Assembly (NCBI GenBank): GCA_039934875.1
Contig: JBDTLH010000204.1
Location: 1-10,337, forward strand
Source of the DNA: JBDTLH01 sp039934875
GTDB taxonomy: Bacteria; Acidobacteriota; Terriglobia; Terriglobales; Acidobacteriaceae
Direction of reading: 5' to 3'
DNA length: 10,337 nucleotides
Shown here: positions 4,352 through 10,337 of the stretch, one piece after another
How positions within the stretch are numbered: position 1 is the first letter of the stretch
Layout: each line of letters begins with the position of its first letter
Translations under genes and position numbers: made by a program
The notes under the pieces: generated by a model
Told to the model about the DNA's origin: nothing
Database searches by the model: none
What the model saw: only the letters and a program-made list of their open reading frames with translations

Positions 4352-7300
4352 ATGCAGCCTAAATCGATTTCCCGCATCCTGACGTTTGCCGTGCTTTTGC
4401 TCATCGGCACTGCGCTGGCATTTGCCCAGCAGGAGACCGGCACTGTTTCCGGCACCGTCACCGACCCGCAAGGGGCAGTCGTACCCAATGCGCAGATCAC
4501 GCTCACCAATGTGGGCACGAACCAGACCCGCACCACGACCACCAATGCCAATGGACTGTATTCGTTCAGCAGCTTGCAGCCTACGTCCTATGAGGTCTCC
4601 GCTACCTCGCCCGGCTTCGGCAAGTTCAAGCAGCGGGTGGACGTGTTCGTCGGCTCGCGAAGCACGGTGGACGCGAAGCTTTCCGTGCAAGGCAATACCC
4701 AGGTCGTGGAAGTGACAGCGGAGGCTGGCGGGCAGGTGGACACGCAGACGCAGACGCTGGGACAAACGGTCACCGCAACGCAGATCGCGCAACTGCCCAG
4801 CTTGAACCGCGATCCCTACGATTTCGCGGCCACTGCGGGCAACGTAAGCGAGGGCGACAATGGCGGACGGGGGGTGGGAATCTCGATCAACGGCCAGCGC
4901 TCCGCCTCAACCAATATTCTGCTGGATGGAGCGGAGAACGTGGACCTCTTCAACGCCCAGGTAGGACAGCCAGTGCCCCTCGATTCAGTGCAGGAATTCA
5001 AGATACTCACGAGCGGCTTCACCGCGGAGTATGGCCGCGCATCGGGCGGAGTAGTGAACGTCGCCACCAAGTCCGGCAGCAATCAGTTCCACGGCTCATT
5101 GTATGAATACAACCGGATTTCGGCGCTGGCGTCGCAGACCTATGACACCGACTCCAACAACTTTGTGAACCGTGAGAACGGGCTTCCCCAAATACCCAAG
5201 GCGCGGTTCGTAAGAAATCAATTCGGATACGCGCTCGGCGGGCCGATAAAAAAAGATAAATTGTTCTTTTTCTCGAGCACGGAATGGGTGCGGGTGCGGA
5301 GCAACGCCAACATCGGCGCTGTGGTATTCGCCCCGGATTTCATTGCAATGGGCGGAGCGAACACGACCGCGTTCTTCAACCAATTCGGCACACTGGCGAA
5401 AGGCGTCTCCCTGGTGGGCGCACCCATCACGGCGGGCCAGATCGCTCTGGGAGCAGGCATTCCCAATTTCACCAAGGTACAGACCCTGTCGCCCAACTTC
5501 GTGGCCCTGGCCACCGTCAATCCTGGTTTGCCGGTGTTGCAGCAGGTAAGCTACAGCGTTCCCAGCAACTCCGGTGGAGGAGACCCGCAGAACACCTACG
5601 ACATGGTGCACCGGGTGGACTATAACCTGAGTGACCGGACCAGCATATGGGGGCGGTATGCGCTCTACAGCGAGAACTATCTGACAGGCAGCATCTCCAA
5701 CAGCCCGTATGCCGGCTACAACACGGGAGAGAACGATTATGACCAGAATGCGTTGATTACCGTCTCCCACATCTTCGGGCCGACGCTGGTGAACCAGACC
5801 AAATTGTCTTTCAACCGCTTGAATATTCTTCAGCCGCTGGGAACGCAGCCGGTCTCCCCGACGCTCTATCTTGCGGGCGCCGTTCCTACTATTTTTGGTA
5901 AACAGTTCGCGCTGCCCGGTTACGTTCCCTATTCGCAAGGCACCGCCATTCCCTTCGGAGGTCCGCAAAACGTCTATCAAATTGCGGACACCGTGAATTT
6001 CACCCATGGCAACCATTCGTTCGTCTTCGGCGGTGAATACATACAGGCGCGCGATAACCGCGTTTTCGGGGCCTATGAAGAAGGCGTTGCCGATCTGGGC
6101 AAGAACTACGGCAATTCGCTGGACGCATTATTGGCGGGCACCACCTTCGGTTATCAGGTGGGCATCGATCCGGGCGGCAAATTCCCCTGCGTTACCGACC
6201 GCACCACTGGCGCGCTCACCGTCACTCCCGCTTGCACCCTTACGCTGCCTGTGCCGCCACCGAAGTTCAACCGCAACAACCGCTACAACGACGGCGCTCT
6301 GTTCGTGCAAGACGCCTGGAAGGCGAACCAGAGATTGACCCTCAATCTAGGCCTGCGCTGGGACTACTTTGGCCCGCAGCACAATGCGAATCCCGCGCTG
6401 GACTCGAACTTTTATTACCCTGGCACTCTGAGCCCGGATTCCTTGCGGAACGGGGCGGTGTTCACCGCGCCTAACAGCCCCATAGATGGACTGTGGAAAT
6501 CCTCCTACAAAAACTTTGGCCCGCGCCTGGGCTTCGCCTATGACGTCACCGGTGACGGAAAGACTTCGGTCCGCGGCGGCTACGGCATCAGCTATGAGCG
6601 AAATTTTGGCAACGTGACCTTCAATGTAATCCAAAACCCGCCGAACTATGGCGTAGTGCAGTTGACCAGCACCGCGGGGTTCCCGCTGCCCTTGAACAAC
6701 CAAGGCCCCTTCGCAGGCGCCGGCAGCAAGGCGCTCGGTCCGGTAACGCTGCGCGGAGTTGACCCTAACATCAAGACCGCGTACGCCCACCAGTACTCGT
6801 TTTCTATCGAGCGCGAGGTCGTGCCCAACACCGTGGTCGCGCTGGAGTATTCGGGTTCCCGTGGTCTTCACCAGTATTCCATCACCAACCCTAACCGTTT
6901 CTTCAGCGGCATTGCTTACAATAACGATCCCGCGACCGACGTGGCGCTGAGCAGCTTGGAAGCTGGCCGCACCAATAATCAATATGGAAATATAAACTTG
7001 CGCGGATCAAACGGCGACAGTTACTACAACGGTCTGAACCTGCGCGCGCAGTCGAGCAACTTCCGCCGCTATGGCTTACAGTTCACCGTGAACTACACCT
7101 ACTCCCATTCGATTGATGATCTGAGCTCAACTTTCAGCGAGACAAACTCCGGCGGAGCACAGGGCACCCTGGGTTTCCTCGATTATGAGCATCCGGGATT
7201 CGATCGCGGCTCGTCGGACTATGACGTGCGCCACCGGGTCGCGTTCAGTGCCGTCTATGAGCCCGCATTTCAACTTTTCAAGGACAAAAAATGGCTCAAG

Positions 7301-7861
7301 AACGCGATTGGAGGGTTCCAATTCGCGCCGATCTTTACCTTCCGCTCGGGTACCCCGTTCACGCTCTACGATTGCGCGAATGCGTTCGGCATCTGCGCCC
7401 GCCAATTGAACGTCGGCGGCGCGGGACACAACATCCCGATCAGCCCCAGCGCCGATCCCAACGCTCCCAATGGCGCGCAACCCAACTCTTTCGATTACTT
7501 CCAGCCCGGACCATTCCAGGCGTATTCGGCGATGGTGAATGGGGTTGACCTGGGCACTTCCGATGTACCGTCGTGCATTAACGGCGTCTGTTCCTATCCC
7601 AGCAATATGCTGGGACGCAACACCGCCCGTGTCCCCAGTGTCTGGAACATGGATTTGTCAGCGGCCAAGAGCTTCCAACTGACGGAGCGCTTCCAATTGC
7701 AGTTCCGGGGTGAGGCTTTTAACCTCTTCAATCACAGCAACAACTACCTGAACTACGGGACGACGGACACAGAAAGCGGAGGGCCGATCACCATCAGCAA
7801 GGGAACGAACGCGCTTGGGGAGCGTCGTTTCATCAACCTTGCCATCAAGCTGGTCTTCTGA
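4352..7861 (+). CDS. TonB-dependent receptor, Oar-like, with carboxypeptidase-regulatory-like domain
   Basis: This 1,169-residue outer-membrane protein starts with a signal peptide (residues 1-25, cleavage after ALAFA). An Ig-like carboxypeptidase-regulatory domain follows at about 29-105 (GTVSGTVTDPQGAVVPNAQI, then NANGLYSFSSLQPTSYEV). The plug comes at about 120-245 (ISINGQRSASTNILLDGAE, SVQEFKILTSGFTAEYGRASGG, VNVATKSGSNQFHGSLYEY), then a beta barrel to the end. The C-terminus is a barrel strand ending in Phe (INLAIKLVF), the usual signal for BAM-dependent insertion. Proteins of this build are expanded in Acidobacteriota and related to myxobacterial Oar; they import large ligands such as oligosaccharides or peptides using TonB energy. 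The substrate is not predictable from sequence, and no SusD-like lipoprotein gene is adjacent. The only six cysteines form three close pairs (613/628, 1008/1015, 1075/1080), probably disulfides in external loops. The gene lies between a LytTR regulator and its likely kinase, both on the other strand, and ends at a strong terminator. Confidence 0.95.
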   Translation: MQPKSISRILTFAVLLLIGTALAFAQQETGTVSGTVTDPQGAVVPNAQITLTNVGTNQTRTTTTNANGLYSFSSLQPTSYEVSATSPGFGKFKQRVDVFVGSRSTVDAKLSVQGNTQVVEVTAEAGGQVDTQTQTLGQTVTATQIAQLPSLNRDPYDFAATAGNVSEGDNGGRGVGISINGQRSASTNILLDGAENVDLFNAQVGQPVPLDSVQEFKILTSGFTAEYGRASGGVVNVATKSGSNQFHGSLYEYNRISALASQTYDTDSNNFVNRENGLPQIPKARFVRNQFGYALGGPIKKDKLFFFSSTEWVRVRSNANIGAVVFAPDFIAMGGANTTAFFNQFGTLAKGVSLVGAPITAGQIALGAGIPNFTKVQTLSPNFVALATVNPGLPVLQQVSYSVPSNSGGGDPQNTYDMVHRVDYNLSDRTSIWGRYALYSENYLTGSISNSPYAGYNTGENDYDQNALITVSHIFGPTLVNQTKLSFNRLNILQPLGTQPVSPTLYLAGAVPTIFGKQFALPGYVPYSQGTAIPFGGPQNVYQIADTVNFTHGNHSFVFGGEYIQARDNRVFGAYEEGVADLGKNYGNSLDALLAGTTFGYQVGIDPGGKFPCVTDRTTGALTVTPACTLTLPVPPPKFNRNNRYNDGALFVQDAWKANQRLTLNLGLRWDYFGPQHNANPALDSNFYYPGTLSPDSLRNGAVFTAPNSPIDGLWKSSYKNFGPRLGFAYDVTGDGKTSVRGGYGISYERNFGNVTFNVIQNPPNYGVVQLTSTAGFPLPLNNQGPFAGAGSKALGPVTLRGVDPNIKTAYAHQYSFSIEREVVPNTVVALEYSGSRGLHQYSITNPNRFFSGIAYNNDPATDVALSSLEAGRTNNQYGNINLRGSNGDSYYNGLNLRAQSSNFRRYGLQFTVNYTYSHSIDDLSSTFSETNSGGAQGTLGFLDYEHPGFDRGSSDYDVRHRVAFSAVYEPAFQLFKDKKWLKNAIGGFQFAPIFTFRSGTPFTLYDCANAFGICARQLNVGGAGHNIPISPSADPNAPNGAQPNSFDYFQPGPFQAYSAMVNGVDLGTSDVPSCINGVCSYPSNMLGRNTARVPSVWNMDLSAAKSFQLTERFQLQFRGEAFNLFNHSNNYLNYGTTDTESGGPITISKGTNALGERRFINLAIKLVF

Positions 7862-7881
7862 ATCGGTCGATATGGATGCAG

Positions 7882-7906
7882 GGGCGCGGCGGCGCCCTTT
7901 TTTTTT
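7882..7906 (+). terminator. intrinsic terminator of the receptor gene
   Basis: GGGCGC (7882-7887) pairs with GCGCCC (7892-7897) around a four-base GGCG loop and is followed at once by nine T (7898-7906). It lies 20 bases after the receptor stop codon. The complementary strand has no equivalent T-run on the far side, so it acts on the plus strand only. It isolates the receptor transcript from what follows. Confidence 0.9.
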
Positions 7907-7933
7907 CGGATCCAGGAGCAGGCCACGGGAGGA

Positions 7934-8068
7934 GTGAGCGTGTACGTCGAAACGCTGGAGGCGGAAATACTGTTGAGTGCTCATCTGTCCGGAGATGGGG
8001 TGAAAAAGCTCGAAGAGCTGGAGGTGCGCTTCGCTCTCCCCAGTAGTACGAGGCGCAACCTGTACTGA
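7934..8068 (+). CDS. possible small ORF after the receptor, unknown
   Basis: A 44-codon frame runs from GTG 7934 (or GTG 7940) to TGA 8066-8068 in the gap between receptor and kinase genes. A GGGAGGAG sequence at 7927-7934 would serve the GTG at 7940. The product is hydrophilic and looks helical (ETLEAEILLSAHLS, then VKKLEELEVRF) with a basic C-terminus. There is no recognisable domain, and the preceding terminator means it would need its own promoter. The reverse strand is also open here. It may be chance or a gene remnant; I do not recognise it. Confidence 0.25.
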   Translation: MSVYVETLEAEILLSAHLSGDGVKKLEELEVRFALPSSTRRNLY

Positions 8069-8076
8069 TTTTGTGC

Positions 8077-9285
8077 TCAGCCGGCCACGGGTGAGTCTTT
8101 CATCGCCAACTGCGGGTACTGCAATGCCGGAGCAGCGCTGAAAACGTGGCCGGCATATTGTGTGTGTGAGGTGTGGTATGGAAGCTCGATGCTCACCATC
8201 GCGCCACCGCCTGGCGCTCTGCTCAATTTCATAACTTCGGCGCTTCCATAAAGCTGTGCAAGCCGCGCCTGCGTATTGGCGAGGCCCAGTCCGGATTTCA
8301 ATACACCGGATGCGTCGGCGGGAAATCCCGGACCGTTGTCGATTACTTCCAGGCACAAATGGCCCTCGCCGCTTCCGTTCCTATTGGAACGACGCGCCCG
8401 GACCGTCACCCGGCACAATGCAAGCTGCGGCATTGCGCCGTAGGTAACGGCATTCTCTACAATCGGCTGCAACAGCATACTGGGGACCATCGCATCCAGA
8501 GTGGAGGAGTCAATATCCAACTCGAAGGTAAGGCGGGAGCGGAGCCGGGTCTGCTGGATTTCCATATAGCAGGCGAGGAAATCTATCTCGGTCTTGAGCG
8601 GCGCTTCCTGCCGGCTCAAGTTTTCCAGGCTCATACGCAGCAGGTCAGCCAGCCGCGTCAATACATTGTCCGCCGCTTCGACGTCCTCATGCATCAGGCT
8701 CGAAACACAATGCAGTGTATTGAACAGGAAATGAGGGTTCAACTGAATGCGCAAGACCCGGAGCTGCGCTTCCACCAATTCCGCGTGCAGGGTGGCCGTT
8801 CTGACCTTCTCCGCTCGATAGCGCGCGTGATAATCGAGGGTGTAATAAACAACAAGAATTACCCAGTAGACGAACACGCTCAAAGGAAAAGTGTCGCTTA
8901 CTCCGTCCCGGACCCCCGCCCTGATGGGAACGTCCGGCCACAGGATCAGCAGGAATGTGGGGACCTGGACCGCAAAGGTCACCATAGCGAAAAGAAATGA
9001 GCACAGCAGATGTATCAATAACTGCTTAGTGCGTTTCAGATGGTCGATGCGAAAGCGCCTAGCTGCCGCGAAGACCAGGGGCGACATGAGGGCCCAACAG
9101 CAGAACCGGATTGATTGCCAAAAAAGAGGCTCCGTTACCACGTTCTTCGGGTAATGCGTGACCACGTTCACCGTCGCCATTACGCTCGAAAAAAAGAGCG
9201 CGCCCAGCGTGCAAACCGCGAACGCCAGCATCCAGCGCCTACGGTAATTTCCCTGCATTCGGGCCGAAATTGCGTTGTCAACCAT
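8077..9285 (-). CDS. LytS/YehU-type sensor histidine kinase (His_kinase family)
   Basis: This 402-residue inner-membrane kinase has four hydrophobic segments (about 18-43, 55-76, 88-116 and 134-149) and no large periplasmic or GAF domain. A short coiled-coil-like linker rich in Glu and Ala (about 150-180) follows. The phospho-acceptor H185 sits in RIQLNPHFLFNTL, the diagnostic motif of the His_kinase family paired with LytTR regulators. The ATPase domain shows the N box (QPIVENAV, N278), DNGPGF (316-321) and GLGL (332-335), and it ends around ELPYH at 371; a 30-residue tail follows. ATG 9285 is preferred over GTG 9300 because AAAGAG lies upstream at usable distance and the GTG has none. Signal sensing is probably within the membrane bundle. 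The likely partner is the regulator at 3259-4023, separated from it by the opposite-strand receptor gene, about 4.05 kb away. The ligand is unknown. Confidence 0.95.
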   Translation of the reverse strand: MVDNAISARMQGNYRRRWMLAFAVCTLGALFFSSVMATVNVVTHYPKNVVTEPLFWQSIRFCCWALMSPLVFAAARRFRIDHLKRTKQLLIHLLCSFLFAMVTFAVQVPTFLLILWPDVPIRAGVRDGVSDTFPLSVFVYWVILVVYYTLDYHARYRAEKVRTATLHAELVEAQLRVLRIQLNPHFLFNTLHCVSSLMHEDVEAADNVLTRLADLLRMSLENLSRQEAPLKTEIDFLACYMEIQQTRLRSRLTFELDIDSSTLDAMVPSMLLQPIVENAVTYGAMPQLALCRVTVRARRSNRNGSGEGHLCLEVIDNGPGFPADASGVLKSGLGLANTQARLAQLYGSAEVMKLSRAPGGGAMVSIELPYHTSHTQYAGHVFSAAPALQYPQLAMKDSPVAG

Positions 9286-9302
9286 GCTGGGCTCTTTCAC
9301 AG

Positions 9303-9549
9303 ATGGTATCAGGATTGACCTCGGGAAGTGCCGAAACCCTGACGGTCAATCCCAAGAACCAGATCATCAATTAGCCCTTCGCCGCGACTCCGATGGCTGC
9401 TGCTCAACAACGGCAACGATACCTACACCCTCGACGGCGACTCGCTGCGGGTGCGCAAGGGCATTACCCAAAAGGCGGCAATGACCGTCTCTACTGACGA
9501 TGCGCGCATCCTAAGCACGCTGGCCGAATCTAAGCAGGCGAGGGCGAGG
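9303..9549 (+). pseudogene. possible decayed coding sequence between kinase and ene-reductase
   Basis: Two plus-strand stretches look coding by codon choice but do not form an intact gene. From 9303 a short frame gives ETLTVNPKNQIIN before TAG 9372-9374. In another frame, from about 9394, the text reads LLLNNGNDTYTLDGDSLRVR and goes on through GITQKAAMTVSTDDARILST, with C-ending codons like those of real genes. This second frame has no credible start and runs on into the ene-reductase gene, where it meets a stop at 9697-9699. I do not recognise either peptide. They could be remnants of one gene broken by insertion or deletion, or chance. The same spacer must hold the promoters for the kinase (minus) and ene-reductase (plus). 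Confidence 0.25.
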
Positions 9550-9556
9550 AGCAGGG

Positions 9557-10337
9557 ATGAAGTCATTATTCGATTCGTATCCGTTGGGACCGTTGAAGTT
9601 AAAGAACCGTATTGTGATGGCGCCGCTGACGCGTTCGCGGGCGGGCGAGGGGGAGACGCCGCGGCCGCTGAATGTGGAGTATTACCAGCAGCGGTCTAGT
9701 GCGGGACTGATTATCTCGGAGGCGACGCAGGTCTCGCAACGAGGGCAGGGATATCTGTGGACACCGGGCATCTTTACTGGCGAGCAGGTGGAGGGATGGC
9801 GTGAGGTGGTGGGCGCGGTGCATGACGCCGCCGGACTAGTGTATTTGCAGATGTGGCATGTGGGCAGGATCTCGCACACTTCTTTGCAGCCGCACGGGGA
9901 CGCACCGATCAGCTCGACCAGCGAAGCGGCGGCGGAGGGCAGAACGTTTGTTATTGATGAGAGCGGAAAACCGGCGTATGTACCGCCCAGCAAGCCGCGG
10001 ATCGCGTCGCTGGATGATCTCAGAGAAGTGATCGGCGAATACCGGCGGGGTGCGGAAAATGCGAAGGGTGCGGGATTTGACGGCGCGGAGATCCATGGCG
10101 CGAACGGCTATTTGTTCGACCAGTTTCTCAACTCGGCGGTGAACCAGCGGAAGGATGAATTCGGCAATCAGAACAAGGAGAACCGGGCGCGCCTGTTGTT
10201 GCAGGCGTTTGATGCGGTGGCGGGGGTATTTGGCGCGGAGCGGGTGGGTGTGCGTATCGCGCCGTTCGGCAAGTCTAATGGAATGCTGCCGGATGAAAAT
10301 GCGGAAGAGACGTTTCTTTATGTTGCGGGGGAGTTGA
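9557..10337 (+). CDS. Old Yellow Enzyme-family NADH:flavin oxidoreductase / ene-reductase, 5' part
   Basis: The frame runs from ATG 9557 without a stop to the window end, giving 260 residues, about 70% of a normal Old Yellow Enzyme (roughly 360-370). Family landmarks are in order: LFDSYPLGPLKLKNRIVMAP, LTRSRA with T25 (flavin-tuning Thr), the YLQMWHVGR strand, and EIHGANGYLFDQFLN with H180, N183 and Y185. H180/N183 bind the substrate carbonyl (His-Asn as in yeast OYE; NemA/PETN reductase has His-His), and Y185 is the likely proton donor. VGVRIAPFG follows. These FMN enzymes use NAD(P)H to reduce activated C=C bonds and some nitro compounds or nitrate esters in the cytoplasm. The start has GAGGAG (9546-9551) five bases upstream. 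G-rich codon choice resembles gpmI. The missing part should hold the C-terminal FMN phosphate-binding motif. The exact subclass (NemA-like) is likely but not proven. Confidence 0.95.
   Translation, partial: MKSLFDSYPLGPLKLKNRIVMAPLTRSRAGEGETPRPLNVEYYQQRSSAGLIISEATQVSQRGQGYLWTPGIFTGEQVEGWREVVGAVHDAAGLVYLQMWHVGRISHTSLQPHGDAPISSTSEAAAEGRTFVIDESGKPAYVPPSKPRIASLDDLREVIGEYRRGAENAKGAGFDGAEIHGANGYLFDQFLNSAVNQRKDEFGNQNKENRARLLLQAFDAVAGVFGAERVGVRIAPFGKSNGMLPDENAEETFLYVAGEL

Noticed and set aside
5096..6016. 306-codon minus-strand ORF opposite the receptor
   Set aside because: It is antisense to the plug and barrel region of the receptor, rich in Val, Arg and Gly with no motif; a shadow frame.
7658..8356. 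232-codon minus-strand ORF spanning the receptor end, terminator and kinase end
   Set aside because: It crosses two real genes and reads the terminator T-run as Lys codons; there is no family signature.
8173..9000. 275-codon plus-strand ORF opposite the kinase gene
   Set aside because: It lies fully within the histidine kinase gene, whose motifs are intact. The product has no recognisable domain and is a shadow of the coding pattern.
10155..10337. 60-codon plus-strand ORF at the right end
   Set aside because: It is out of frame inside the ene-reductase gene, whose frame is intact through this region.

Overview
The window looks like a chromosomal segment of a soil-type Acidobacteriota, probably class Terriglobia. 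The grounds are a roughly 1,170-residue TonB-dependent receptor with an N-terminal carboxypeptidase-regulatory-like domain and no SusD partner, DUF2059 secreted proteins, G-ending codon choice, and spacers full of short heptamer repeats. This taxonomic reading is an inference from style; no rRNA or other marker gene is present.

Left part (1-1300, + strand): the 3' end of a DUF2059 protein gene, a very small tatA (52 codons, 460-618), and a second complete DUF2059 gene with a signal peptide (806-1297). The spacers carry heptamer tandem repeats (415-442, 639-652) and a perfect 20-bp inverted repeat built from heptamers (702-749). Then comes gpmI (1510-3111), the cofactor-independent phosphoglycerate mutase of glycolysis and gluconeogenesis, with all expected metal ligands.

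Middle part (3259-9285): a LytTR-type response regulator (minus strand, 3259-4023), a large Oar-like TonB-dependent outer-membrane receptor (plus strand, 4352-7861) ending in a clear intrinsic terminator, and a LytS-type sensor histidine kinase (minus strand, 8077-9285). Kinase and regulator would normally be adjacent, but here the receptor gene lies between them on the opposite strand. The simplest reading is a sensing and uptake module: the kinase perceives a signal at the inner membrane, the LytTR regulator is phosphorylated, and it acts on the 328-bp divergent spacer (4024-4351) to set receptor expression. That spacer holds a 12-bp tandem repeat, two inverted repeats and a tandem heptamer, all candidate operators.

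Right part (9286-10337): a 271-bp spacer with coding-like but startless sequence (possible gene decay), then the first 260 codons of an Old Yellow Enzyme-family ene-reductase, cut by the window end. gpmI and this gene share a strong G-over-C bias on the + strand that the receptor gene lacks, so the receptor/two-component block may be an inserted module. Two real genes (tatA and the ene-reductase) are easy to miss, one because it is tiny and the other because it has no stop inside the window.
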